Shown here in pieces: positions 18,103 through 27,095 of a stretch of DNA of 64,000 nt; positions within the stretch are counted from its first letter, which is position 1; each line of letters opens with the position of its first letter. The translations under genes and the position numbers were made by a program. Source of the DNA: Oxobacter pfennigii (lineage in GTDB: Bacteria > Bacillota > Clostridia > Clostridiales > Oxobacteraceae). A model generated the notes under the pieces. The model did not search any database and was not told where the DNA came from. It saw only the letters and a program-made list of their open reading frames with translations. The stretch lies in assembly GCF_001317355.1 (NCBI RefSeq), contig NZ_LKET01000041.1, forward strand, positions 1 to 64,000. The letters run 5' to 3'.

Positions 18103-19509
18103 CTAACCGATGGTACCTTCCAGTTCAATACTGATAAGCCGGTTCATCTCCACCGCATACTCCAGGGGGAGCTCCTTGGCAATGGGCTCCACAAATCCCC
18201 GGACAATTGTGGCTTTGGCTTCCTCTTCCGTCAGACCCCTGGTCATAAGATAGAATACCGCCGCATCGCTTATTCTCCCTATCCTTGCTTCATGGCCTAT
18301 ATCCACCTTGTCGTTTCTGATATCCATAACCGGTATGGTATCCGTACGGGAAGCGCTGTCCATCATAAGCGATTCACAGACTATGGAGGATTTGGCTCCC
18401 GAAGCCTCCGGCAAAATGGTGATAGAGCTTCTGTATACGGCACACCCTCCGTCTTTGGAAATGGAGCGTGAACTCACAGTTGACGAGGTATTTGGCGCGG
18501 CGTGGACCACATTGGTTCCCGTGTCCAGATTTTGCCCCTTCCCCGCAAAGGTGATGCCGGTAAATGCAGACCGGGACCCTTCTCCCTTAAGGATGCTGGT
18601 GGGATAAAGCATGGTGGTATGGGAGCCGAAGGTGCCGGAAATCCACTCTATGCTGCCGTTTTTCTCGACGATGGCCCTCTTGGTATTAAGGTTCATCATG
18701 TTCTTCGACCAGTTTTCAATTGTGGAATACCTGAGAGAAGCCCCTTCCCTTACGTACAGCTCCACGCACCCGGCGTGGAGATTTACCACATTGTATTTGG
18801 GAGCCGAACATCCTTCTATAAAATGGGCGCTGGCGCCCTTTTCCACAACAATCAGAGTATGCTCGAACTGCCCTGCTCCGGGAGCATTGAGCCTGAAATA
18901 AGACTGAAGGGGAATATCAACGTGAATCCCTTGGGGCACATATACAAAGGAGCCTCCGGACCATACGGCGCCGTGCAAAGCCACAAACTTATGATCCTGT
19001 GGAGGCACCAGCTTCATAAAAAGCTCCCTTACAATGTCCTCATGCTCCCGCAGGGCTGTTTCCATATCGGTGTAAATGACTCCCTGGCTTAAGAGCTCCT
19101 GCTTTATATTATGGTAGACCACTTCCGAGTCGTATTGTGCGCCGGCTCCTGCCAGGTAGTTCCTCTCAGCCTGAGGAATCCCCAGGCGCTCGAAGGTGCT
19201 TTTGATATACTCCGGCACCTCGTTCCAGTTACTTTTCATTTTGGTGTCCGGCCTTACATAGGTTACTATTTCATCCATATTAAGCTCGTCAAGAGGCGGC
19301 CCCCAGGCCGGCAGGGGTGTTTGATCGTAGATTTCCAGCGAACGTAGGCGGTGCTCCAGCATCCAGAGCGGCTCATTTTTGACTTTTGAAATCTCCGCAA
19401 CGATATCTGCTGAAAGGCCTTTACCCGTCTTATAGCCGCTTTTGTCCTCATCCCGGAAATCGAAGCGTTCCCTGTCAATATCCTTTAACATTGTTTTTTG
19501 CTTATCCAT
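18103..19509 (-). CDS. sufB: SufB scaffold subunit
   Basis: A 468-aa SufB protein, standard length. Signature stretches include GAQYDSEVVYHNIKQELLSQ, VPQGIHVDIPLQSYFR, FEHTLIVVEKGASAHFIEGC, YSTIENWSKNMMNLNTKR and MTRGLTEEEAKATIVRGFVE. SufB is where the new Fe-S cluster is built. It follows sufC by 9 nt and precedes sufD by a few nt. The start is one of two adjacent ATGs after AAAGGAGGGTA. Confidence 0.96.
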   Translation of the reverse strand: MDKQKTMLKDIDRERFDFRDEDKSGYKTGKGLSADIVAEISKVKNEPLWMLEHRLRSLEIYDQTPLPAWGPPLDELNMDEIVTYVRPDTKMKSNWNEVPEYIKSTFERLGIPQAERNYLAGAGAQYDSEVVYHNIKQELLSQGVIYTDMETALREHEDIVRELFMKLVPPQDHKFVALHGAVWSGGSFVYVPQGIHVDIPLQSYFRLNAPGAGQFEHTLIVVEKGASAHFIEGCSAPKYNVVNLHAGCVELYVREGASLRYSTIENWSKNMMNLNTKRAIVEKNGSIEWISGTFGSHTTMLYPTSILKGEGSRSAFTGITFAGKGQNLDTGTNVVHAAPNTSSTVSSRSISKDGGCAVYRSSITILPEASGAKSSIVCESLMMDSASRTDTIPVMDIRNDKVDIGHEARIGRISDAAVFYLMTRGLTEEEAKATIVRGFVEPIAKELPLEYAVEMNRLISIELEGTIG

Positions 19510-19521
19510 CATTACCCTCCT

Positions 19522-20262
19522 TTAACCAAGTACAGAGGCAAATCCGTCCCTGTTGATTTTATCGATGATGGAGGCATCGGAAGTCCTTATGATACGGCCC
19601 TCCGCCATGATATGGACATAGTCCACGGAAAGGCTTTGCAAAATCCTTGTTATATGAGTGATTATTAAAACCGCATTTTCTTTATTTTTATAACGCTGAA
19701 GGCTTTCAGAAATTGTTTTTACCGCATCGATATCCAGGCCGGAATCGGTCTCATCCAGTATGGCAAGCTTGGGGTTTAAAATTGACATTTGAAGGATCTC
19801 ATTTTTCTTTTTTTCTCCGCCCGAAAAACCAACATTGAGATACCGGGCGGCATAAGAGGCGTCCATCCCCAGTTCCTCCATCTTAGCCCGAAGCTCCTTT
19901 CTAAAAGGTAAAAGCTTTATTTCCTCACCTGTATAAGCCGCTTTTGCAGTGCGCAGAAAATTTTCCACCGTTATTCCGGAAATCTCCTCCGGCGCCTGAA
20001 AGGAGAGAAACATGCCCCTTCTTGCCCGGGCGTCCGTCTTCTCTTCCGTAATATCCTCATCTTCGAAAAAAATGTTTCCTTTATCCACCCGGTACCGGGG
20101 ATCACCCATGACTACGTTTGCCAGGGTGGACTTCCCGGCTCCGTTGGGCCCCATGAGTACATGCACTTCTCCAGGGTTGATTGCAATGTCAACCCCATTT
20201 AATATGGGTTGTCCGTTTACGGATGCATGCAAGTCCTTTATACTTAGTAAATTCTTTGGCAT
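19522..20262 (-). CDS. sufC: SufC ATPase
   Basis: A 246-aa ABC-type ATPase without membrane partner. Walker A GPNGAGKSTLANVVMG, signature FSGGEKKKNEILQM and Walker B LAILDETDSGLDIDAVK are intact, as in SufC. It powers the SufBCD scaffold. The start ATG at 20262 follows AAGGAGGTGCGAAAA; an upstream GTG would overlap that ribosome binding site. It overlaps the 3' end of the marR-type gene, so the regulator is co-transcribed. Confidence 0.95.
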   Translation of the reverse strand: MPKNLLSIKDLHASVNGQPILNGVDIAINPGEVHVLMGPNGAGKSTLANVVMGDPRYRVDKGNIFFEDEDITEEKTDARARRGMFLSFQAPEEISGITVENFLRTAKAAYTGEEIKLLPFRKELRAKMEELGMDASYAARYLNVGFSGGEKKKNEILQMSILNPKLAILDETDSGLDIDAVKTISESLQRYKNKENAVLIITHITRILQSLSVDYVHIMAEGRIIRTSDASIIDKINRDGFASVLG

Positions 20263-20792
20263 TTTTCGCACCTCCTTATCACCTCTCCTTGAGAATCGTT
20301 ATCACTTTGAGGCTCATCCTTGCCTGCGGTATGCTTTATGGAGCAATGCTGTTCAACAGCGGCGTTGACAGCAATCAAGTCAAAAAGCCCGCCAATTTTT
20401 TTAACGGTGTCTTCATCCAATTGGGAAATATAGTCCTCAATTCCCTTCATCAGTTTTTTATAATGCTCGTCGCATCCCCGGCAGGCTGCTTCACCGCTGT
20501 CCGTCAACTTGTAATACACTTCCTTTTTATTGCCGTCAATCCGGTATGGTTCCAGGTATCCTTTGGCTTCAAGCTTTTTGGCAAACTGGGCCACTGCGCC
20601 GTTGGTCATTCCCAGGTATTGTGACAGCTCGCTGGCTTTGGTATTTTCATTGTTCTGTATGCACTTTAAAAGGCTGATATCCGAATAGGTCAGCTTATGA
20701 TCCGTCCCGTAATTTCTGGCAATCTTTGCTTCACAGCTCATGATATTCAAAGTCTGATACAGTTTTTTTATCAGTTTTTCTTTTTTATACAT
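20244..20792 (-). CDS. Cysteine-rich MarR-family regulator leading the suf operon
   Basis: A 182-aa regulator. Residues ~35-110 are the winged helix: ASELSQYLGMTNGAVAQFAK (recognition helix) and LEPYRIDGNKKEVYYKLTDS (wing). Beyond the normal MarR length it has a ~50-residue tail, and cysteines occur in MSCEAKIA, ACRGCDEHYKK, EQHCSIKH and RCEKCQRIY. Position as first gene of the suf operon and two CxxC pairs suggest that it senses Fe-S or metal status; this is inference, since the known Suf regulators SufR and IscR belong to other subfamilies. It probably binds the palindromes just upstream. Confidence 0.85.
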   Translation of the reverse strand: MYKKEKLIKKLYQTLNIMSCEAKIARNYGTDHKLTYSDISLLKCIQNNENTKASELSQYLGMTNGAVAQFAKKLEAKGYLEPYRIDGNKKEVYYKLTDSGEAACRGCDEHYKKLMKGIEDYISQLDEDTVKKIGGLFDLIAVNAAVEQHCSIKHTAGKDEPQSDNDSQGEVIRRCEKCQRIY

Positions 20793-20810
20793 TTCACATC
20801 ACCTATAAAT

Positions 20811-20868
20811 ATTATATAGTTACTAAACAAAAAACACAATATTTTTTAGTTACTAAAAAATATTGTGT
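20811..20868 (-). promoter_or_regulatory. suf operon promoter with palindromic operator
   Basis: A perfect 35-bp palindrome at 20834-20868 has 16-bp arms beginning ACACAATATTTTTTAG around TTA. On the minus strand its end supplies TTGTGT as -35 (20834-20839), 17 nt from TATAAT (20811-20816). The decamer TAGTTACTAA occurs at the palindrome centre (20847) and again between -35 and -10 (20817), 30 bp apart, about three helical turns. Binding there would block RNA polymerase. Confidence 0.75.
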
Positions 20869-20945
20869 CAATATTATTATAAAATTATACCATTTATAAA
20901 TTTTTGTTTTCTTAATGACGCCTGTTCATATTTACTGCAAAAATG

Positions 20946-21036
20946 GGCTGCTAATTTTGAACGATTATTTTCAAGGCAGTGAGCCTTAGAACTTGCAGAA
21001 CCCGAACTGCAATGGAGTGTTCAAAATTGAGCAGCC
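20946..21036. repeat. MITE-like dispersed element, copy 1
   Basis: About 91 bp with imperfect terminal inverted repeats (GGCTGCTAATTTTGAAC / GTTCAAAATTGAGCAGCC) and the internal core GAGCCTTAGAACTTGCAGAA shared with copies at 22.5 and 33.7 kb. It lies between the suf promoter and the carboxypeptidase stop codon and could fold into one long hairpin. Confidence 0.8.
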
Positions 21037-21043
21037 TCTTATA

Positions 21044-22432
21044 TTACCTTTGCTGAAGATATTCCGCCATTAATAACCCGCATTCCAGCTGAATGGCAAC
21101 CAGCTTTTTAATAGGAACCACTTCATAATCTATAAGCTGCTCCAGTTCTATACTCAGCTTTTTCAAATTTTCTTCGGAGCGCTTAAATGCATCTTCCAGA
21201 GCAGCTTTCTTTTGTTGGTTATCCTCATTTATATCCGCCATCTTTTTTAATTGGCTTTCGTTGGCCCTGACCAGCAGGCCATAAGACAGCATTTTATAGA
21301 ACCTGGTGATTAATAAATTGGCAAACTTCTCGGCCACTGTTGCTTTCCTGGCAAAATCCGGGTTTTCCGTAACCATTTTTATGGTGGCTTCGTTTGATTC
21401 CCAGTTATTGATAAAGGCCTCCAGCGCCAGCCTGAAAGGATTGTTTTTATCGATATACTGCATAACATTCTCCAGCGTGGTTTTGATAAACGTATCTGAT
21501 TTTTCACTGAATTTAAGGCTCAGGAGGACGGCATCCTTCCTACTCATATCCGATTCAGACATGTCGTTTATTCTCTTATCGTAAAAATAAGGCAATTCGG
21601 TTAAAAGCGTAAAGGCTCCGTATTTTTCCTTGGCATAATCGGCGGTGCAGGTTCCCACTTTAATAATTTCTTCAGGATTTTTTACACCGTAAGCCTCCAG
21701 GTAGTCATAGTTTTGGCGGATGCCCAGGCTTTGGTATATGGCAGTATCGTATGCCACACAGTAAGGCGCTTCCGGCTCCCCTAAATTAAGAGGGATCCCC
21801 TGTTTTTTTGCGGCATTTCTCATATGGTCATAAATTTCCCCGGACTCTTCTGTAATGTACCAGTAAACCCCTCCAAAGCCGGCATTGTGCAAGGAGTAGA
21901 TAAATTTTGGCTTTATTTCATCTATAAGCTTCATCATGGCTTTGGTTTCAGCTATAGTATTATGGAAATGCAAATTCTTGTAATCGGTTGGATAAGTCCA
22001 GTCTACCTGCTGGTGCCCTGCAGGCCTGAAAAAGTTCCGGGCGTAGTTATAAAGGGTATAGGGGCCTTTGAACCAGTTTTCATTAAGCTTTGTGCCGTCT
22101 GCATCCCAGGCTTTAATAATATACCATGTATAATCCAGCTCATCCCTTAAAGCTTTATTGGACGCAAGCTCCGCGGTAAAATACTCCAGCATCATGGCTC
22201 CAATGGGTTCGTTTGGGTGAGGGCAGCCGAACATAAGCGCATTATTTGACCCCTTCCCTATCTTCAGGCAGTAAATGGGATGATTTCTTCTTGTCCTTCC
22301 CATTTCAAATATTTCCACTGCTTCCGGAAAATCCTCGGCCAGTTTTTTGCTGCTTGCATCCATTTCTTCCACCGTTAAAAATTCTTTGTAATCGGGCACA
22401 TTTTTTATTAAGTCATCAAATATTTTTTTCAT
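21044..22432 (-). CDS. M14-family zinc carboxypeptidase
   Basis: A 462-aa protein with no signal peptide. FGCPHPNEPIGAMMLEYF supplies the His-x-x-Glu zinc ligands, and IYSLHNAGFGGVYWYI the third His, as in M14 carboxypeptidases. The ~200 C-terminal residues are helical and family-unassigned. It probably trims imported peptides from the C-terminus in the cytoplasm, which fits the peptide ABC transporter directly upstream on the same strand. A MITE-like hairpin lies between it and the binding-protein gene, so coupling of expression is uncertain. Start after GGAGGTTATTA. Confidence 0.82.
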   Translation of the reverse strand: MKKIFDDLIKNVPDYKEFLTVEEMDASSKKLAEDFPEAVEIFEMGRTRRNHPIYCLKIGKGSNNALMFGCPHPNEPIGAMMLEYFTAELASNKALRDELDYTWYIIKAWDADGTKLNENWFKGPYTLYNYARNFFRPAGHQQVDWTYPTDYKNLHFHNTIAETKAMMKLIDEIKPKFIYSLHNAGFGGVYWYITEESGEIYDHMRNAAKKQGIPLNLGEPEAPYCVAYDTAIYQSLGIRQNYDYLEAYGVKNPEEIIKVGTCTADYAKEKYGAFTLLTELPYFYDKRINDMSESDMSRKDAVLLSLKFSEKSDTFIKTTLENVMQYIDKNNPFRLALEAFINNWESNEATIKMVTENPDFARKATVAEKFANLLITRFYKMLSYGLLVRANESQLKKMADINEDNQQKKAALEDAFKRSEENLKKLSIELEQLIDYEVVPIKKLVAIQLECGLLMAEYLQQR

Positions 22433-22494
22433 TAATAACCTCCAATGATTAAATGATGCACATCATTTTAAGCTAAGGGTATCCGGAGATATGC

Positions 22495-22582
22495 GTTGCG
22501 TTTTGAACGGCGCAATAAGCATTGTGAGAGCCTTAGAACTTGCAGAACTCGAACGCAGCGAAGGCCGTGTTCAAAACGCAAC
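22495..22582. repeat. MITE-like dispersed element, copy 2
   Basis: 88 bp with perfect 14-bp terminal inverted repeats GTTGCGTTTTGAAC / GTTCAAAACGCAAC and the core GAGCCTTAGAACTTGCAGAA identical to copy 1. It sits between the carboxypeptidase and the peptide-binding lipoprotein gene, where it may work as a partial terminator. Confidence 0.85.
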
Positions 22583-22603
22583 CGCACCAACCGGACATTA
22601 GAA

Positions 22604-24175
22604 TTATTTTAAATCCGTAAAGGTATATTCTGCCCAACCCCATTTTCCTGCACCGTCTATGGGAAGATTTACATAGGCAGAATTATTTGCATCGTAGACT
22701 GCATAAGAAACGATTGGAATGTAGGGAAGATCTTTGGCCAGCAGCGTCTGGGCTTCTTTGTAAATCTCCGCCCTCTTTTCCTGGTCTCCCGTTGCCGCCC
22801 CTTGAAGCATTAAATCGTCAAATTGGGGATTGCTGTACTCTCCGTAATTGTTTCCTGAGCCTGTCCCATAACGTTTACCCAGGGCAGCAGGATCCGGTCC
22901 CATAAAACCGCCTTGCATTTCAATCATGAAATCTCTGTTGATGCCGACTTTCTGGCTCCATGCATTGTATTCGTGGACAGCAACATCTAAGCCTATGCCT
23001 GCCTGCGCTAAAGTGGCTTCTAAAAGCTTTGCAACATCAGGGTTTCCGCTTCCCTGGAATACGTCTAAGGTGATACCCGTTACATAGAAGCCTTCTGCAT
23101 TTTTCTTATAGCCGGCATCCTCCAGTATTTTTTTAGCCTCTTCGATATTGAATCCGGGAGATGTATCCTCGGTATTTGCCGCCCATTCTATAAGAGAGGG
23201 ATACATACTGTACTCCGGCTTCTGCACTCCGTTAAAAACCTTCTGGGAAATTTCTTCTTTGTTGATGGCAGCTGCGATGGCCCGCCTTAAATTAACGTCC
23301 TGCAATACTTCATTTTTTAAATTGAATATCAGCCTTACAGGCGAAGGGTATTCATTCAAGGCCAGTCTGATTTTATCGTTTGATTTGAGCTGGTCTACGC
23401 TGGCGGAAGGCACGTTTTCAAATACGTCGACCTCCCCGTTGATTAATGCCTGTACGGCAGTTTGCTCATCAGGGATAATTGAAAAAATAAGCTTGTCAAG
23501 CTTTGGCGCCCCTTCGTGATAATCCGCATTAGGAACCAGGGTAACGCTCACGCCCTGCTTAAATTCGGAGAATTTGAAGGGGCCTGAGCCGATGGGGTTC
23601 TTTGAGGCCGGGTTGTCCTCCCATTTCTGTCCGTTATTGTATATGTGTTCGGGCAGTATGAAACAGGCATACCATCCCAAATCGGCAACAAAGGAAACAT
23701 CGGGGTTGTTCATTTTAAATACAACCGTATTGTCATCCGGCGCTTCAATGGAATCGACTATTCCCAGCCTGGAGCTGAAATAATATGTGCTGTTTGCTTT
23801 AATGGTGTCAAAGGTGTATTTGACGTCCTTGCTTGTTACAGGTTTCCCGTCATGCCATTTGGCGTTTTCCTTCAGGTTAAAGGTAATAGTTAAGCCGTCA
23901 TCGCTTACCTTCCAGTCTTTAGCCAGATCCGGTATAATTTGCTTTGACGCATCTAATTTTACAAGGCGGTTATAGATGTTCTGGTTGGCCGCATAAGCAT
24001 AGTCATCTGCCAATGTATCCGGATTAAATGACATTGGATCTCCATTGGCTCTTACGATCAGTATTTTTTCCTTTTGGGTATTGTTTCCTCCTTCAGTCTT
24101 AGTGCCTGAGCACCCGGCTATTGCAGTTGAAATTAAAGCCAGGATTACTGTTGTCAATAAAATTTTTCTTTTCAT
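22604..24175 (-). CDS. Peptide ABC transporter substrate-binding lipoprotein
   Basis: A 523-aa SBP_bac_5 (DppA/OppA) family protein. Residues 1-22 form a lipoprotein signal with lipobox STAIAGC. LAKDWKVSDDGLTITFNLKE and KWHDGKPVTSKDVKYTFDTI are the family signature near residues 65-110. It captures peptides (or nickel/opines in some members) outside the membrane and delivers them to the permeases encoded upstream. The start follows AGGAGGGATAAATA. It is the last cistron of the transporter operon. Confidence 0.93.
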   Translation of the reverse strand: MKRKILLTTVILALISTAIAGCSGTKTEGGNNTQKEKILIVRANGDPMSFNPDTLADDYAYAANQNIYNRLVKLDASKQIIPDLAKDWKVSDDGLTITFNLKENAKWHDGKPVTSKDVKYTFDTIKANSTYYFSSRLGIVDSIEAPDDNTVVFKMNNPDVSFVADLGWYACFILPEHIYNNGQKWEDNPASKNPIGSGPFKFSEFKQGVSVTLVPNADYHEGAPKLDKLIFSIIPDEQTAVQALINGEVDVFENVPSASVDQLKSNDKIRLALNEYPSPVRLIFNLKNEVLQDVNLRRAIAAAINKEEISQKVFNGVQKPEYSMYPSLIEWAANTEDTSPGFNIEEAKKILEDAGYKKNAEGFYVTGITLDVFQGSGNPDVAKLLEATLAQAGIGLDVAVHEYNAWSQKVGINRDFMIEMQGGFMGPDPAALGKRYGTGSGNNYGEYSNPQFDDLMLQGAATGDQEKRAEIYKEAQTLLAKDLPYIPIVSYAVYDANNSAYVNLPIDGAGKWGWAEYTFTDLK

Positions 24176-24258
24176 TATTTATCCCTCCTATCAATGTTAG
24201 GGGGCACACCTTCTCTTTTTAAGTATAAATCCGGGGCAGCCGAAGGCATGTCTCCAAT

Positions 24259-25248
24259 TTATCTATCGCATGCCACTGTATGTCCGCCTCCTATATCTAC
24301 AGTGGCAGGATATTTTATAAAACACTCTTTATGGGCATTAAAGCACCTTGGGGCAAAATAGCAGCCCGGACCGGGGTTAACCGGCGTAGGCGGTTCCCCC
24401 TGGATTTTAATAATTTCCGTAACCTCTTCCGGGTCTATGGACGAACAATTGGATATAAGGGCCTGTGTATAGGGGTGCAGCGGATGGTTTATAACTGTAT
24501 CGCTGTCGCCGTACTCAACCACCCTTCCTAAATACATAACGGCTATTTTGTCCGATACATACCTGGTCAGTGCTATGTCATGGCTTATAAAAATCACAGC
24601 CGCATTCTTCTCTTTGCTTAATGCCAGCAGCATGTTGACAATATCCGCCCGAACCGACACATCCAGCATGGAAACCGGCTCGTCGGCGATAATAAACTTA
24701 GGTTCAAACAGCATGGAACGCAAAATTGATATCCTTTGGAGCTGGCCTCCCGATAACTCGTGAGGGTATCTTTTCATTATGTCCTCTGCCGGGCGAAGCC
24801 CCCCTGATTCCAGTGCCTTTAAGCAAATTTCCCTTCTTTCCTCGTTTGTTTGTCCGATGCCATGGATTTTTAAGGGCCTGACCATGATTTTTTCTATGGT
24901 ATCCCTGGGCGTAAAGGTATCAAAGGGGTTTTGAAAGACGATTTGCACCATCCGCCTGAATTCCCTGGCGTTTTTCCTGATAATTTCCCCGGCGGATATA
25001 TCGTCTATATATACATCGCCTGTTGTGGGATTTTCAAGCCTGGCAAGTACCCTCCCCAAAGTGGATTTTCCGCAGCCGCTTTCACCTATGACCCCCAGTA
25101 CTTGTCCTCTTTCCAGCTCTAAAGAAACCTGGTCTACTGCCTTTATCCACTGTTTTTCCTTTTGCAGCATTTTTATAAGGCTTTTATTTTTATGGGGATA
25201 CCACATGGAAATCCCGTCGATCTTTATATATGGTTTACTTTTCTCCAC
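24259..25248 (-). CDS. Peptide ABC transporter ATPase (DppF/OppF type)
   Basis: 329 aa. Walker A GESGCGKSTLGRVLARLEN, signature ELSGGQLQRISILR, Walker B KFIIADEPVSMLDVS, and the C-terminal oligopeptide/dipeptide extension with CYFAPRCFNAHKECF whose cysteines can hold an Fe-S cluster in relatives. The GTG at 25248, one base after the stop of the DppD gene and ~10 nt behind GGAGG, is the likely start; the longer reading from 25260 overlaps that ribosome binding site. Confidence 0.92.
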   Translation of the reverse strand: MEKSKPYIKIDGISMWYPHKNKSLIKMLQKEKQWIKAVDQVSLELERGQVLGVIGESGCGKSTLGRVLARLENPTTGDVYIDDISAGEIIRKNAREFRRMVQIVFQNPFDTFTPRDTIEKIMVRPLKIHGIGQTNEERREICLKALESGGLRPAEDIMKRYPHELSGGQLQRISILRSMLFEPKFIIADEPVSMLDVSVRADIVNMLLALSKEKNAAVIFISHDIALTRYVSDKIAVMYLGRVVEYGDSDTVINHPLHPYTQALISNCSSIDPEEVTEIIKIQGEPPTPVNPGPGCYFAPRCFNAHKECFIKYPATVDIGGGHTVACDR

Positions 25249-25249
25249 T

Positions 25250-26218
25250 TCACATCTCACCTCCGTACAGATGACACCGTACTATCCTGCCCTTTTCCGT
25301 CTCCCGGAATTCCGGCCTTTCCTGCTTGCATTTATCCTTTGCCTGCCGGCATCTCGGTTCAAAAATGCATCCTGTTGCTTCCTTTGATAAATCCGGCAGG
25401 TAGCCGCCTATACCGGCAAGCTTGGACTTGTCTCCCTTAAGGGAAGGAAAGGATTTTAAAAGCCCTTCCGTATACGGATGCTTCGGACATTTTAAAACAT
25501 CCTTGGCATATCCCAATTCCATGAACTCTCCTGCATACATTACGGCAATTTTATTGCAGGAAGCCGATACAACCGAAATGTCATGGGTGATCATAATTCT
25601 GGTTACATCCATATTTTTTTCCATTTTCACTATTTCATCGAGTATCTGTCCTTGGGTTACAACATCAAGGGCAGTGGTAGCCTCGTCAAGTATCAGCAAT
25701 TTAGGGTTATGTATAAGGCTTAGGGCAATGGACACTCTTTGCAGCATACCCCCCGACAGCTCGTGGGGATACATGGTGTATACTCTTTCCGAAAGGTTCA
25801 CCAGCTTGAGCAGGTAAGTAATCCTGTCAAATATCTCCCCCTTGGCTGCATCGGGATTATGTACTTTATATATGTCTTCAATTTGTGTCCCTATCCTGTG
25901 TACCGGACTCAGCGAATTCATGGACTTTTGAAATACCACCGCCAGTTCCTTCCACCTTATATCCTTTAAGTCGCTTTCCTTCAGTTTGGTCAATTCCTTG
26001 CCTATAAAATTGGCACTGCCTGTTATCTCCGTGTTTTTTTCGGGTAACAATCTCAACAGCGCCATTGCCAGTGTAGATTTGCCTGAACCGGATTCCCCCA
26101 CAATACCCAGCGAATCCCCTTTATTAATTTTTAAGCCGGCATTTTTAACAGCATATATCCTTTTATCCTTGTTGATATAAGTCACGCAAAAATCTCTCAA
26201 TTCCAAAATCTGCTCCAC
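25250..26218 (-). CDS. Peptide ABC transporter ATPase (DppD/OppD type)
   Basis: 322 aa. Walker A GESGSGKSTLAMALLRLLPE, signature ELSGGMLQRVSIAL, Walker B KLLILDEATTALDVV and the C-terminal CIFEPRCRQAKDKC motif typical of the oligopeptide family. It starts with GTG overlapping the stop of the upstream permease gene (TAGTGG), indicating translational coupling. It pairs with the DppF-type ATPase to energise uptake. Confidence 0.93.
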   Translation of the reverse strand: MEQILELRDFCVTYINKDKRIYAVKNAGLKINKGDSLGIVGESGSGKSTLAMALLRLLPEKNTEITGSANFIGKELTKLKESDLKDIRWKELAVVFQKSMNSLSPVHRIGTQIEDIYKVHNPDAAKGEIFDRITYLLKLVNLSERVYTMYPHELSGGMLQRVSIALSLIHNPKLLILDEATTALDVVTQGQILDEIVKMEKNMDVTRIMITHDISVVSASCNKIAVMYAGEFMELGYAKDVLKCPKHPYTEGLLKSFPSLKGDKSKLAGIGGYLPDLSKEATGCIFEPRCRQAKDKCKQERPEFRETEKGRIVRCHLYGGEM

Positions 26219-27081
26219 TATTCCGCCCCCTTCCTGTTGATATGCTTGGGGTCAAGCACGTGGTTTATACCGTCTCCAAGCAAATAAAATACCGTTACCG
26301 TAGCAACAATTGCAAGGCCGGCAAAAGTTGCTATCCACCAGGCGCTGGTGATGTACTGCTTGCCTACATATATCATCTGCCCCCAGCTTATGGCATTTGG
26401 ATCGCCCAGCCCTAAAAAGCTAAGGCCGGCTTCCGTCAATATGGCGTTTGACATGCCTATTGTGGTATTTGCCACCACGGGAAATATGCCGTTGGGAATT
26501 ATATATTTAAACAGTACCTGAAATTTGCCCTCCCCCATTGCAACTGCGCTTTTTACAAAGGTTCTTTCTTTTAAGGAAAGGGCCTGGGCCCTCATTAACT
26601 TTGCATTGCTTGGCCAGGTCGTTATGCCGATGACGATCATAACGTTGGCAATACTGTTGCCGAACAGTGCCACAACCAATAAAATAAGGAAAAAGGTAGG
26701 CAGCATCATAAACATGTTGATGAGCTCCGAAACCATAAGGTCTGGCTTTCCCCCGAAATAACCTGCTATTCCTCCGATTAAAACTCCCAAAACTCCCGAA
26801 ATCAACGCTGAAATAACCGCTATCATAAGGGAAGTCCGGGTTCCGTAAATTATCATGCTGTATATATCCTGTCCCAAATGGTTGGTCCCCAGAAGATGGC
26901 CCTTTTCCCCCAATCCGCTCAAAATATCCGGACCGAAGGAATATGGGTCAAAGGGAGCAATTACAGGGGCAAACACTACAATAAGCAAAAGAATTATAAT
27001 GCTGAAAAATCCAAATCCAAGCTGCCTGTCGCTCCTTATTGCTTTTATGGTATCTTTGGCATACTTCTTAATATCCATCAT
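26218..27081 (-). CDS. Peptide ABC transporter permease (DppC/OppC type)
   Basis: A 287-aa membrane protein with about six hydrophobic spans and the N-terminal OppC_N region (APFDPYSFGPDILSG and GHLLGTNHLGQDIYSMIIYG), the hallmark of DppC. The EAA-like loop lies around ALSLKERTFVKSAVAMGEGK. Start at the ATG at 27081 with GGGGG six nt before; upstream codons are not supported. Second gene of the operon. Confidence 0.92.
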   Translation of the reverse strand: MMDIKKYAKDTIKAIRSDRQLGFGFFSIIILLLIVVFAPVIAPFDPYSFGPDILSGLGEKGHLLGTNHLGQDIYSMIIYGTRTSLMIAVISALISGVLGVLIGGIAGYFGGKPDLMVSELINMFMMLPTFFLILLVVALFGNSIANVMIVIGITTWPSNAKLMRAQALSLKERTFVKSAVAMGEGKFQVLFKYIIPNGIFPVVANTTIGMSNAILTEAGLSFLGLGDPNAISWGQMIYVGKQYITSAWWIATFAGLAIVATVTVFYLLGDGINHVLDPKHINRKGAE

Positions 27082-27095
27082 CACAAGCACCCCCT

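Noticed and set aside
17582-19092. Long plus-strand open frames opposite sufD and sufB
   Set aside because: They are antisense shadows of well-conserved suf genes and lack ribosome binding sites.
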